A stretch of DNA of 22,005 bases, taken from the NCBI GenBank assembly GCA_016195145.1, contig JACQAF010000064.1, forward strand, positions 1 through 22,005, given 5' to 3'. Each line of letters begins with the position of its first letter. Position 1 is the first letter of the stretch. Shown piece by piece: positions 14,054-22,005 of this stretch. Under the pieces are notes generated by a model, which saw only the letters and a list, made by a program, of their open reading frames with translations, was not told where the DNA came from and ran no database searches. The stretch is from Rhodospirillales bacterium (GTDB lineage: Bacteria > Pseudomonadota > Alphaproteobacteria > CACIAM-22H2). The position numbers and the translations under genes were made by a program.

Positions 14054-16250
14054 TGGCGTCGCCTGCCGGCTTCGGCGGGCCGCCCTGGTGGACGATGTGA
14101 ACGGTGCGTTGCGGGAAAGGGATTTCGATCCTCTCGCGGTCGAAGGCGATCTTGATCCGCCGGTTATAGGCGCGCATGACCGCCCATTGTCGGATCGGCA
14201 ACGTTTTGAACCGCGCCTTGATGATGATCGCCGAGTCGTCGAATTTATCGACGCCGAGTATATCGAGGTCTTCGAGGATAAACGGCCCGATATCGGGATC
14301 GGCGCGCAGATCTGCGCCCGTCTCGCGCATCACCTTCATCGCATGATCGATGTCGGTGTTGTAGCTGACGCCGATCTCGAGCACGGCGAACGAGAATTCC
14401 TTGGTCAGGTTGCTGATCGTTGTCACCTCGCCGAACGGAACCGTGTGAACCGCGCCGTCGAGGCCGCGCAGGCGAATGGCCCGCATCGACATCCACTCAA
14501 CGACTCCGGCCTTGTCGCCGAGCTGCACGACGTCGCCGACGGCGATCGAGTCCTCGAGCAGGATGCTCACGCCGCGGATCAGGTCCTTGATCATGTCCTG
14601 CGCGCCGAGGCCGACGGCGAGGCCGACCGCGCCGGCGCCGGCGAGCAGCGGCGTAATGTTGATGCCGAGCTCGGACAACAGGACCAGCCCGACGAACATG
14701 CCGAGCATGATCAGCATGATGCGTTGCAAAAGCGGCTGTAGCGTGCGGGCGCGCGCAGCGCGGCGCATGCCCAGCAGATCGTCGTTGGCGGCGCGGCTGA
14801 CATAGCGCTCGAACCCGGCATTGGCCGCTTCCCACAGGGCGAGCGCGATGGCGAGGGTTATGCCGATCGACAGCAGGCTCGCGCCGACCTGGCGGCCGGT
14901 CGACGTGGACAGCCAGTCGAGCGAGCGCAGACCCCAGATATGCAGGACGGCGAGCGCAGCGAGAATATAGATGCCGGCGATGGCGCCGACGGTCAGGATC
15001 TGGAGGTAGCGATTGGTCCGCGCTTCGATCGCCGGAAAACGCTCGCGCATCTCGTCGCTCACTGCAAAGATATGCGCGAAGAGACGGCGCACCAGGAACG
15101 TCGCCAGGCGCACAGCGACAAGGATGGCGACGGTGATACCGGTCGCCCGGACGACGAACTCGAACCCGTTCTGCGGCCGCAGCACCCAGATGGCGAACAC
15201 CACCAGTACATAGCCGATGGCAGCGAGATGCCAGTATCTGGCGAACCACGCCCGCCATTCGCTGGCCCGGAAGCCGGGCCGCTGCGGGCCGGCGATCGTC
15301 TGGGCAAAATCGCGCCGGTTCTGCAGGATGAGGACGACCAGCAACAGCGCGACGATTGCGCCGAGCAGCTTGAGGATGAAGAGATAGCCGATCGACGGCA
15401 GGCCGATCAGCAGCCCCGCCCCGGCCGCGAAGTAGACATAGACGACGATATTGGTCAGCCGCCGCGTCCAGACAAAAAGATAGGCGGCCGTTTCATCGGC
15501 GAGCGGCGCCAGACGCAGGCTCGGGATGCGCGGCGCGAAAATCGTCGCCGCGACCAGGCCGATGGCGCGGGCGATCAGGTTGGCGTTGATCAGGGCGAGC
15601 GCGACGAGGCTGGCGGTCCGGCTGGGGGCCGCGAGCGCCAGAATGCCGAACGCCGCCGCAGCGAAGACCACGATCGGCGCCAGCACGAGCAGGGCATGCA
15701 AGGCGACGAAGGGAATGCGACGCCAGCCGTCGCCGACCGACTGCGCCTCCAGCCGCCGGGTCGGACGCATCAGCAAGAAGCCGGCGATCCATTCGGCGAT
15801 CCAGCCGCCGCCGAGGACCAGCAGAAGCTTGCTGGCGATTTCGGTCAGCCGCCGTCGTGGCGCATCGTCCTCGAACTGGCGGACGAGCCAGCGATAGAGA
15901 TTCGGCGCGTCGGCGACGAAGGCGACGGTGTCGAGTGCGGTGGCGCCTACGCCGGCGATCCGTTCGGACAGGGTTTCGAGGAAATGCGTCGCGATTCGGT
16001 TGGGCATCGCTTCGGCGGGCGGGCGGACGCTGCGCTCGGCGGCGATGACGGCGCGCAGCTGCTCGACGAATTTCTGGCGCTCGGCGTCGTTTTCGAGTGT
16101 GGCGACAAGGCGTTCGAGATCGGCCGCCGTCATGGCGGGGGCTGTTGCGGGCGCGGGCGGCGTTTCGGCGGCGCGCGCCGGCGCCACGCCCAGCCAGAGC
16201 GTAACGGCGAACGCGAACATAATCTTAGAAAAGAGACTCGACTTGTACAT
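14043..16250 (-). CDS. Large mechanosensitive channel of the MscS family (YbiO-like)
   Basis: The 735-residue protein has a signal peptide ending at about residue 27 (APARA before AETPP) and a periplasmic helical region. About eleven membrane segments precede the MscS core. The pore helix and hinge are clear in LAGAGAVGLAVGLGAQDMIKDLIRG, with the glycine-alanine packing pattern of MscS TM3, followed by the beta domain (EDSIAVGDVVQLGDKAGVV, RGLDGAVHTVPFGEV) and an alpha-beta C-terminal domain. Size and layout resemble E. coli YbiO (about 740 residues). Such channels open on membrane tension to relieve hypo-osmotic shock. The ATG at 16250 is kept since it begins a signal-like sequence; an ATG ten codons later is the alternative. 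Ribosome binding sites for both are weak. Confidence 0.9.
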   Translation of the reverse strand: MYKSSLFSKIMFAFAVTLWLGVAPARAAETPPAPATAPAMTAADLERLVATLENDAERQKFVEQLRAVIAAERSVRPPAEAMPNRIATHFLETLSERIAGVGATALDTVAFVADAPNLYRWLVRQFEDDAPRRRLTEIASKLLLVLGGGWIAEWIAGFLLMRPTRRLEAQSVGDGWRRIPFVALHALLVLAPIVVFAAAAFGILALAAPSRTASLVALALINANLIARAIGLVAATIFAPRIPSLRLAPLADETAAYLFVWTRRLTNIVVYVYFAAGAGLLIGLPSIGYLFILKLLGAIVALLLVVLILQNRRDFAQTIAGPQRPGFRASEWRAWFARYWHLAAIGYVLVVFAIWVLRPQNGFEFVVRATGITVAILVAVRLATFLVRRLFAHIFAVSDEMRERFPAIEARTNRYLQILTVGAIAGIYILAALAVLHIWGLRSLDWLSTSTGRQVGASLLSIGITLAIALALWEAANAGFERYVSRAANDDLLGMRRAARARTLQPLLQRIMLIMLGMFVGLVLLSELGINITPLLAGAGAVGLAVGLGAQDMIKDLIRGVSILLEDSIAVGDVVQLGDKAGVVEWMSMRAIRLRGLDGAVHTVPFGEVTTISNLTKEFSFAVLEIGVSYNTDIDHAMKVMRETGADLRADPDIGPFILEDLDILGVDKFDDSAIIIKARFKTLPIRQWAVMRAYNRRIKIAFDRERIEIPFPQRTVHIVHQGGPPKPAGDAIKP

Positions 16251-16396
16251 TAACCGGCAATGTAGCGGTTGCAGGCGGCGCTGTCAGCCCGCAGGGTTGG
16301 CGGCGAAGCGAATCCAGCCGTTTCCCCCGGCACCCGGCGTCGAATGCGGCGCCGGGGATCGGCGTTGAGGATGCGCATATCCGGACGCAGGCGGAA

Positions 16397-16426
16397 TTGA
16401 CTTTGTGTCCGGCCCCCCGGCATATA
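16397..16426 (+). promoter_or_regulatory. Weak promoter candidate for the NitT/TauT-type operon
   Basis: TTGACT (16397-16402), an 18-base spacer and CATATA (16421-16426) make a mediocre sigma-70 candidate about 80 bases before the binding-protein ATG. The rest of 16251-16506 carries GC-rich inverted repeats, among them an ATGCGCAT palindrome near 16370, but no gene. The assignment is tentative. Confidence 0.3.
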
Positions 16427-16506
16427 GGCCCGAATGGATGCGCCCAGGCAAGCGCGGCGAAATAATCGGTCGACGCCGGCAATGGCGCCAAGGGAGGGAT
16501 GGATCG

Positions 16507-17529
16507 ATGCGTAAATTCCATATTTTCGCGGGCGCGGTTGCCGCGCTGGCGGTTATCGGCCTGTCGCCAGTGGCCCAGGCGGCGGAAAAAATCGCTGTCG
16601 GCGCGCTGCGCCTGACCTCGTCGGGGCCGATCTTCATCGCGCTGGAAAAAGGCTATTTCCGCGAACAGGGCCTCGACGCCGAACTCAAACTGTTCACCGC
16701 CGCGACCCAGCCGCCGCTCGCCGTCGTGTCCGGCGACGTCGATTTCGCGGTCACCGGGCTCACCGCCGGCTTCTACAATCTCGCCGGCAAGGGCGGGGTC
16801 AAGATCATCGGCGCGCAAAGCCGCGAGGAGTCGGGCTTTCCGCTGATCGCCTACATGGCGACCAACCAGGCGTGGGACAAGGGCTTTCGCTCGCTCAAGG
16901 ATTTCGCCGGCAAGTCGGTCGCCGTCACCACCACGGGTTCGACCTTTCATTATTCGCTCGGGCTTCTCGCCAAAAAATATGGCTTCGACGTGAACTCGGT
17001 GACCATGCGCCAGCTTAACGGCCTGCCGGCGATGCAGGCGGCGTTCAAGGGCGGGCAGGTCGACGCGATTCTAGTGCCGAGCGTCGGCGCGCGCGCGCTT
17101 GAAAGCGAGGGTGCGGGCAAGATTCTCGGCTGGGTCGGCGACGAAACGCCGTGGCAGCTCGGCGCGCTGTTCACCAGCCCGAAGAACATCGCAGAGCGCC
17201 GGCCGATGGTGCAGGCCTTCGTGCGCGCCTATCAGAAGGCGGCGAGCGAATACCACAAGGCGTTCAACGCCAAGGATGCCGCCGGCAAGGTCGTGAAGGG
17301 CCCCAATTACGACGAGATGCTCGCCCTGCTCGCCAAGGCGATGGAGCAGCCGCCCGAACGCATCGCCATCGGCCTGCCGTATATCGACGCGCTGGGCCGG
17401 CTCGATGTCGGCGACATCTATAACCAGGTCGCGTTCTGGCAGGGCGCCGGGCTGGTGGACAAGAGCGTCGATGCGAAGGCGGTTCTCGACCTGTCGTTCG
17501 TCGAGGGCCATTTCAACCTGCCGCGCTGA
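16507..17529 (+). CDS. NitT/TauT-family ABC transporter substrate-binding protein
   Basis: The 340-residue periplasmic protein has a signal peptide of 24 residues (ending AQA before AEK). It has the typical fold start IAVGALRLTSSGPIFIALEKGYFREQGLD, in which the helix after the first strand leads to the FREQGLD motif of SsuA/TauA/ThiY-like proteins. Other marks are VVSGDVDFAVTGLTAGFYNLA and DFAGKSVAVTTTGSTFHYSLG. The ATG at 16507 is preceded by AGGGAGG at 16491-16497, whereas the open frame extends upstream without a better start. The ATPase gene starts 29 bp later. The ligand cannot be read from the sequence; the family imports sulfonates, nitrate, thiamine precursors, riboflavin and others. 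Confidence 0.92.
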   Translation: MRKFHIFAGAVAALAVIGLSPVAQAAEKIAVGALRLTSSGPIFIALEKGYFREQGLDAELKLFTAATQPPLAVVSGDVDFAVTGLTAGFYNLAGKGGVKIIGAQSREESGFPLIAYMATNQAWDKGFRSLKDFAGKSVAVTTTGSTFHYSLGLLAKKYGFDVNSVTMRQLNGLPAMQAAFKGGQVDAILVPSVGARALESEGAGKILGWVGDETPWQLGALFTSPKNIAERRPMVQAFVRAYQKAASEYHKAFNAKDAAGKVVKGPNYDEMLALLAKAMEQPPERIAIGLPYIDALGRLDVGDIYNQVAFWQGAGLVDKSVDAKAVLDLSFVEGHFNLPR

Positions 17530-17558
17530 CGCCGGCCGCCTGGATATAACGCACGGCC

Positions 17559-18347
17559 GTGGAACTCGTCGTCGAGAAAATCGGCCACCGCTACGGCGAA
17601 CTGGTCGCGTTGGAGGGTATCGACCTCGCGGTGCGCGAGGACGAAATCCTGGCGCTGATCGGTCCGTCCGGTTGCGGCAAGTCGACCCTGCTCGGCATCA
17701 TGGGCGGCATCCTGCGGCCGAGCGCCGGGCGCATCCTGGTCAAGGGCGCGCCGCCGGCCGATTCGCTCAACCCCTTCACCTATATCTTCCAGGATTTCGC
17801 GCTGCTGCCGTGGCGTTCGGTCGAGGGCAACGTCGCCCTGCCGCTCGAACATCATGGGCTCGGCGCGGCCGAACTCCGGCGCCGCGTCGCCGACGTACTG
17901 GCCCGCACCGGCCTCGCCGAATTTCGTACGGCCTATCCCAAGCAGCTTTCGGGCGGCATGCGTCAGCGCGTCGGCATCGCCCGCGCGCTGGCGGTCAACC
18001 CGGCGATTCTGCTGATGGACGAGCCGCTATCGGCGCTCGATGCGCAAACGCGCGAGCTGCTGATGGAGGATTTTCTTGCCCTGTGGCTGCGCGCGCGCAC
18101 GACCGCCGTTTACGTCACGCATAACCTTGCCGAGGCGCTGCGCCTCGCCGACCGGGTCGCCGTGCTGTCGCGCCGGCCGGGCCGGCTGCGCGACATCGTC
18201 GCCATCGATATTCCGCAGGCCGATCGCGCCACTCCCGCCGCCCAGGCGCAGCTCGCCGGGCTGCACGACCGGCTATGGGGCCTGATCAAGGCCGAAGCGC
18301 AAATCGCCGAACGCGAGGTCATCGCCGCCGGAGCCAGCTATGGCTGA
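17559..18347 (+). CDS. NitT/TauT-family ABC transporter ATP-binding protein
   Basis: At 262 residues this is a complete import-type nucleotide-binding subunit. It carries Walker A GPSGCGKST near residue 35, Q-loop FQDFALLPW near 76, the signature LSGGMRQRVGIARAL near 130, Walker B ILLMDEPLSALD near 148 and the switch histidine in VTHNLAEALRLADRV. The FQDFALLPWRSV segment is typical of the SsuB/TauB/NrtD group. It acts on the cytoplasmic face of the inner membrane, powering import with the adjacent permease. The start is GTG at 17559 with only a weak ribosome binding site. It overlaps the permease gene by eight bases. Confidence 0.95.
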   Translation: MELVVEKIGHRYGELVALEGIDLAVREDEILALIGPSGCGKSTLLGIMGGILRPSAGRILVKGAPPADSLNPFTYIFQDFALLPWRSVEGNVALPLEHHGLGAAELRRRVADVLARTGLAEFRTAYPKQLSGGMRQRVGIARALAVNPAILLMDEPLSALDAQTRELLMEDFLALWLRARTTAVYVTHNLAEALRLADRVAVLSRRPGRLRDIVAIDIPQADRATPAAQAQLAGLHDRLWGLIKAEAQIAEREVIAAGASYG

Positions 18348-19134
18348 GCCGCAAATGCGCGAAGTGGCGTTTCGCGGCGGCGGCTTCGTGCTGTCGCCGC
18401 GGCGCGGCGCGGCGGCGGTCTTTTTCGCCTTGCTGCTGGCGTTATGGGAGCTGGCGATTCGCGCCGGCTGGATCAGCCCGCTTTTCCTGCCCGCGCCGTC
18501 GGCGGTGACGACGGCGCTGTGGGAGCTGGCGCTCGCCGGCACGCTCGGCCTGCATGTCGGCCAGTCTTTGGCCCGTATTGCGGCGGGCTGGTCGATCGGC
18601 ACCATCGCCGGGCTCGGCGTCGGCTTCGCCATGGGTATCTGGTCGATGTCGCGCGCCATCGGCGTGCCGGCGGTCTCGGCCCTGTTTCCGATCCCCAAGA
18701 TCGCCTTGTTGCCGCTGCTCATCCTGTGGCTCGGCATCGGCGAGCCGTCGAAAATCGCCACCATTGCGCTCGGCGTGTTTTTTCCGACCGCGATCGCGGC
18801 CTATAGCGGGATCGACGGCGTGCCGCGCAACCTCATCCGCATGGGGCAAAGCTTCAACCTGCCGTGGCTCGCCATCTTGCGGAAGATCGTTCTGCCCGGC
18901 GCGCTGCCCGGCATCCTCGCCGGGTTCCGCATCACCGCCTCGATCGCGCTGATCCTGCTTGTCGCGGCGGAGATGATCGGCGCGCAATACGGCATCGGCG
19001 CCTTCATCCTGTCGGCCGGCAACCTGATGCAGACCGACCAGCTTCTCGCCGGCGTCGTGTTGCTGTCGGTGCTCGGACTCGCCATCGGTACGGTGCTGTC
19101 GCGGCTCGAACGCTGGCTGCTCGGATGGCGCTAG
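18340..19134 (+). CDS. NitT/TauT-family ABC transporter permease
   Basis: The 264-residue protein is a BPD-type inner-membrane permease with about six hydrophobic helices. It has a family N terminus with WELAIRAGWISPLFLPAPS after the first helix and FPIPKIALLPLLILWLGIGE in the middle. The EAA-like coupling loop is ILRKIVLPGALPGILAGFRI, which contacts the ATPase. It overlaps the preceding ATPase gene by eight bases and the following oxidoreductase gene by ten bases, so these three gene products are made in step. No ribosome binding site needs to be invoked beyond coupling. Confidence 0.94.
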   Translation: MAEPQMREVAFRGGGFVLSPRRGAAAVFFALLLALWELAIRAGWISPLFLPAPSAVTTALWELALAGTLGLHVGQSLARIAAGWSIGTIAGLGVGFAMGIWSMSRAIGVPAVSALFPIPKIALLPLLILWLGIGEPSKIATIALGVFFPTAIAAYSGIDGVPRNLIRMGQSFNLPWLAILRKIVLPGALPGILAGFRITASIALILLVAAEMIGAQYGIGAFILSAGNLMQTDQLLAGVVLLSVLGLAIGTVLSRLERWLLGWR

Positions 19135-20426
19135 ATTATTCGACCCGCACCGTCCGCCGCCCGGCCGTGCCCGCGGCGAGGCGGCTCGACGCCGACATCT
19201 GCATCCTCGGCGCGGGCATCGCCGGGATTTCCGCGGCGGTCGAGGCGGCCCGGCTCGGCCGGCGGGTGGTGCTGGTCGACGGCGCGCCGCAGCTCGGCGG
19301 TCAGGCGGTCGGTGCGATGGTCGGCACGTTTTGCGGCCTCTATTCCAACGGGCCGAAGCCGGTTCTCGTCACTCACGGCATCGCGGCGGAAATCCTGCGC
19401 GACCTGCGCGCGGCCGGCGACGCGCACGACATCGTCGGCCGGCGCAATACCCGCATCGTCCAGTACCGCGTGGTCGCCCTGCAGCGCTGGATCGAGGAGA
19501 CGGTGCGGCGCGAGAAGATCGACCTCGTGCTCGGCGCGGTGCTGCGCGGCGTGCGGCGCGACGGCCGGCGCGTCGCCGCCCTCGACCTGGCGACGCGTTA
19601 CGGCGACGTCGAAATCGGCGCGGCCGGGTTCGTCGACGCCTCGGGCGATGCGGCGCTCGCCTGGAACGCCGGCCTTGCCTGCCGCGAGCCGGGCGCCACC
19701 CAGATATACGGCACGCTGATTTTCACCCTCGAAGGAATCGATCCCGACACGCTCGCCGCTTTCGACCGCGCGGAACTGCTCGCCCGGCTCGCCGCCAAGG
19801 CCGACGAATACCGCCTTGCCCGGCGCGACGGTTTCGTCTTCGCCCCGACCGGGGCGGGCGAAGCGCTGGTCAACATGACCCATCTCGAAACGCCGCTCGA
19901 CCCTGTCGCGGCGAGCCGCGTCGTGCTCGACGGCCGGGCCGAGGCGGACCGGCTGGTCGCCTTCCTGCGCGCGGAGTTCCCCGATGTGTTCGGCGCCGCT
20001 CGCGTGCGCGCCTATGGCCTGCCGGGCATCCGCCAGACGCGCTGGATCGTCGGCGCGCATCAGCTTACGGCCGACGATGTGCGGGACGGCATGCGCTTCG
20101 ACGACGCGGTCGCGCGCTGTTCCTGGCCGATCGAGCTGCATGATCGCGCCGACGGCGTGCACTGGGAGGAATTCGACGATGCGCACATGCATTACGTGCC
20201 GTTCCGCAGCCTCGCCCATGCCGAGGCGGATAATCTGGTCGCCGCCGGGCGCTGCCTCGACGCCGATCCGGTGGCGCTGTCGTCGGTGCGAGTGATGGGC
20301 CCGTGCATCGCCACCGGGGCCGCCGCTGCCCACGCCCTCGACCTCGCCGGAGCCGGCTCGGTCCATCAGATCGATCTTTCGGCCTTGCGCCAGCGGCTGG
20401 CAAACAACCTCGACCAAGAGGCGTAG
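19125..20426 (+). CDS. FAD-dependent oxidoreductase (FAD_oxidored type)
   Basis: The 433-residue protein has an N-terminal FAD-binding Rossmann fold (CILGAGIAGISAAVEAARLG near residues 26-45, then VVLVDGAPQLGGQAVGAMVG). A middle region follows, and then a late FAD-binding NLVAAGRCLDADPVALSSVRVMGPCIATG, the layout of the PF12831-like group. The open frame runs further upstream, to about 18864, inside the permease gene in another frame; the ATG at 19125 overlaps the permease stop by ten bases and is the natural coupled start. Redox substrate and acceptor are unknown. Its place as the last gene of a NitT/TauT transporter operon suggests it acts on the imported compound or a derivative. No signal peptide is seen, so it should be cytoplasmic. 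Confidence 0.9.
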   Translation: MALDYSTRTVRRPAVPAARRLDADICILGAGIAGISAAVEAARLGRRVVLVDGAPQLGGQAVGAMVGTFCGLYSNGPKPVLVTHGIAAEILRDLRAAGDAHDIVGRRNTRIVQYRVVALQRWIEETVRREKIDLVLGAVLRGVRRDGRRVAALDLATRYGDVEIGAAGFVDASGDAALAWNAGLACREPGATQIYGTLIFTLEGIDPDTLAAFDRAELLARLAAKADEYRLARRDGFVFAPTGAGEALVNMTHLETPLDPVAASRVVLDGRAEADRLVAFLRAEFPDVFGAARVRAYGLPGIRQTRWIVGAHQLTADDVRDGMRFDDAVARCSWPIELHDRADGVHWEEFDDAHMHYVPFRSLAHAEADNLVAAGRCLDADPVALSSVRVMGPCIATGAAAAHALDLAGAGSVHQIDLSALRQRLANNLDQEA

Positions 20427-20460
20427 TGTGATACGCAAATTTTACGATTTTAAGTTGCTC

Positions 20461-20490
20461 TTTACGGCGACCGCTATTTTTGACTATAAT
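20461..20490 (+). promoter_or_regulatory. Promoter of the DUF5131-tcmP cassette
   Basis: TTTACG (20461-20466, four of six matches), an 18-base spacer and a perfect TATAAT (20485-20490) lie just past the FAD oxidoreductase stop. Initiation near 20497 leaves a 20-base leader with GGAG at 20507-20510 six bases before the ATG. The cassette therefore appears to be independently transcribed. Confidence 0.6.
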
Positions 20491-20516
20491 GTTCCTGTTT
20501 TGTTCTGGAGAGTGTA

Positions 20517-21266
20517 ATGGCTAGTAAAACGACAATTGAATGGACAAATACAACCTGGAACCCAGTTACGGGTTGCACAAAGATTAGTGCTGGATGTGAT
20601 CATTGTTATGCTGAACGATTTGCTGAACGGTTTCGCGGAGTTGTTGGTCACCCATTTGAAAATGGATTTGATCTCACACTGAGGCCAGAGAGGATTTTGC
20701 AACCGCTCGGTTGGCGAAGTTCGCGTATGATTTTTGTCAACTCAATGAGCGATTTGTTTCACAAAGAAGTACCGCGGTCTTTTGTAGATCATGTTTTTGA
20801 AACAATGGAGCGTGCGGACTGGCATATTTTCCAGCTGCTGACGAAACGAAGCTCGCGCCTTCGAGACTATGTAAATGCTCGGTACAGAGCGCGGACCGCT
20901 CCAGCCCATATTTGGCTTGGCGTATCGGTAGAAGATGGCGCTAGAACGTCCCGTATTCGACATCTTCAGGCAACAGCGGCAACCATTAGATTCCTGTCAA
21001 TCGAGCCCCTGATTGGTCCTGTAGACAATCTCAACTTGGAAGGAATTCATTGGGTGATCGTTGGGGGAGAGAGCGGTCCCAGTTTTCGTCCGGTGAAAAT
21101 CGAATGGGTACGGGGCATTCGGGATAAATGCGCGACGGCGGGAGTACCATTTTTTTTCAAACAATGGGGTGGCACCCGGCCGAAAACTGGCGGAAGAGTT
21201 CTTGATGGAAGCGAATGGGACGAATACCCGCGCGTGCCGGGATCGTGCTCCGTCGCGGCAGAATGA
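20517..21266 (+). CDS. Phage Gp37/Gp68-type three-cysteine-motif protein (DUF5131)
   Basis: The 249-residue protein begins with EWTNTTWNPVTGC and has cysteines 20, 27 and 30 in the C-X6-C-X2-CYAERFAERF pattern that defines the three-Cys-motif family (PF07505). These could bind a metal or iron-sulfur cluster, in the style of radical-SAM proteins, although the classical CX3CX2C is not present. Other conserved pieces are VNSMSDLFHKEVP, FQLLTKRSSRL, WLGVSVED, FLSIEPLIGPV, VIVGGESGPSFRPV and the terminal FFFKQWGG. The family occurs in phages and bacterial accessory DNA; its reaction is not established. Coding composition is AT-rich compared with the FAD gene upstream. The gene has its own promoter and ribosome binding site. 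The partner gene tcmP starts 18 bp downstream. Confidence 0.93.
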   Translation: MASKTTIEWTNTTWNPVTGCTKISAGCDHCYAERFAERFRGVVGHPFENGFDLTLRPERILQPLGWRSSRMIFVNSMSDLFHKEVPRSFVDHVFETMERADWHIFQLLTKRSSRLRDYVNARYRARTAPAHIWLGVSVEDGARTSRIRHLQATAATIRFLSIEPLIGPVDNLNLEGIHWVIVGGESGPSFRPVKIEWVRGIRDKCATAGVPFFFKQWGGTRPKTGGRVLDGSEWDEYPRVPGSCSVAAE

Positions 21267-21284
21267 TCGGCATGCGGCATTTAC

Positions 21285-22005
21285 ATGACGCTCAATTCTG
21301 AAAATTACGGAGGGCGGGAACAGACATTTGCAAAACACTTTTTCCTCGATCGTTATCTGGAGCGAGTAGCCTATAATCTTTTTGCTTCGCAGAGCTTTGA
21401 TGTATTCACATATGTTGATGGGTTTTCAGGACCTTGGCAGTCGGCGAATGAAAAACGCGAAGATACTTCATTTGTTATCGCGTTGAATAAATTACGTGGT
21501 GTTCGCAACGGACTTTCGCGGCAAGGACGACGAATTAAGATCCGATGCCTGTTTATAGAAAAAGACCGTCAGGCATTCCAAGAGCTGGAGAAAGTTATTG
21601 GCGAATATCCTCGTGATATTGAGATTCAGGTGATTTGTGGAGAATTCGAGAACCAGATTGCAACAATCACAAATTTTATCGACAAAACGTTTTCCTTCGT
21701 GTTTATCGACCCGACCGGATGGACCGGGTTTGGTCTAGATATAATTAGACCACTGCTTCAGCTGCGCGGCGAAATACTTATCAATTTTATGTTTGATGAG
21801 ATCAATCGATTTTTGGACGACTCTCGTTCTGAAATCCGCACTTCATACGATCGGCTCTTTGGTGGGGGCGGCTGGAGGGATGAAATAAGAGAAGGCGAGA
21901 AAATTTATGGAATGCGTCGAGAAGATGCGGTCCTTCACGTTTATCAAGAGCGGCTCCGCAAGGCAGGTAATTTTGAACATGTGACATCAACGCGCATTCT
22001 CAAGA
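21285..22005 (+). CDS. tcmP: Three-Cys-motif partner protein TcmP, N-terminal part (runs off the right edge)
   Basis: From the ATG at 21285 the frame stays open for 240 residues to the window edge. The blocks FAKHFFLDRYLERVAYNLF near residues 15-33, TYVDGFSGPW at 42-51, FIDPTGWTGFG at 140-150 and LINFMFDEINRF at 165-176 are the recognisable TcmP pattern. The DGFSGP and IDPTGW segments recall the SAM-binding and catalytic loops of a Rossmann-type methyltransferase, but that is an analogy, not a demonstration. TcmP is known as the constant neighbour of three-Cys-motif proteins, and one such gene is 18 bp upstream. Family members are larger than the part seen, so the C terminus is missing. Composition is AT-rich, matching its partner. 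Confidence 0.88.
   Translation, partial: MTLNSENYGGREQTFAKHFFLDRYLERVAYNLFASQSFDVFTYVDGFSGPWQSANEKREDTSFVIALNKLRGVRNGLSRQGRRIKIRCLFIEKDRQAFQELEKVIGEYPRDIEIQVICGEFENQIATITNFIDKTFSFVFIDPTGWTGFGLDIIRPLLQLRGEILINFMFDEINRFLDDSRSEIRTSYDRLFGGGGWRDEIREGEKIYGMRREDAVLHVYQERLRKAGNFEHVTSTRILK

Noticed and set aside
14940..16253. Plus-strand open frame of 437 codons opposite the MscS gene
   Set aside because: The MscS frame has a signal peptide, membrane helices and conserved pore residues; the opposite frame is charged, repetitive and unsupported.
18864..19124. Possible N-terminal extension of the FAD oxidoreductase
   Set aside because: This part lies in another frame of the permease gene and is arginine-rich; the FAD fold starts properly from the ATG at 19125.
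20427..20460. tRNA gene or attachment-site repeat at the left border of the AT-rich cassette
   Set aside because: No cloverleaf-compatible pairing and no repeat with the visible part of the right side were found; the right border is outside the window.
1..22005. CRISPR array, transposase or insertion sequence
   Set aside because: No regularly spaced repeats, no transposase-like frame and no terminal inverted repeats with target duplications were seen.

Overview
This window looks like a piece of an alphaproteobacterial chromosome, plausibly Rhodospirillales-like. The evidence is strongly GC-rich coding DNA, a SAM-II riboswitch in front of metZ (a class best known from Alphaproteobacteria), a metZ-apaG pair and an argD-argF-hslO cluster. 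The taxonomic call is inference; no marker gene fixes a genus. The backbone is ordinary metabolism. Two visibly AT-richer patches stand out: about 250-1560 and about 20430 to the right edge.

Layout. 1-146 (minus): start of an enoyl-CoA hydratase-like gene with its own promoter. 250-1560: AT-rich patch with one orphan membrane-anchored protein. 1567-2980: promoter, SAM-II aptamer, intrinsic terminator and metZ, which together read as a transcriptional attenuation device. 3094-6920 (plus): apaG, folE, trkH and argE. 6927-10588 (minus): a small lipoprotein, hslO, argF and argD, with a good promoter before argD. 10719-11534 (minus): a solitary ABC-2 permease, divergent from recX (11608-12189). 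12208-14053: an Rrf2-family regulator with a clear inverted repeat at its start, overlapped by 4 bp by a type-II NADH-dehydrogenase-like flavoprotein gene. 14043-16250 (minus): a large MscS-family channel whose 3' end overlaps that flavoprotein gene. 16507-20426 (plus): a four-gene unit with a NitT/TauT-type binding protein, ATPase, permease and an FAD-dependent oxidoreductase, the last three with overlapping reading frames.

20461-22005: a separate AT-rich cassette with its own promoter. It encodes a phage Gp37/Gp68-type three-cysteine protein (DUF5131) and, 18 bp downstream, the start of its family partner TcmP, which runs off the window. This pair has no established biochemical function that I know of and is the best candidate for an undescribed system here.

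Working together: argE, argF and argD supply arginine-pathway steps on both strands of one neighbourhood. metZ is controlled by S-adenosylmethionine through its leader. The Rrf2/flavoprotein pair looks like a redox sensor with its target. The ABC/oxidoreductase unit looks like import followed by flavin-dependent conversion of an unidentified small molecule.
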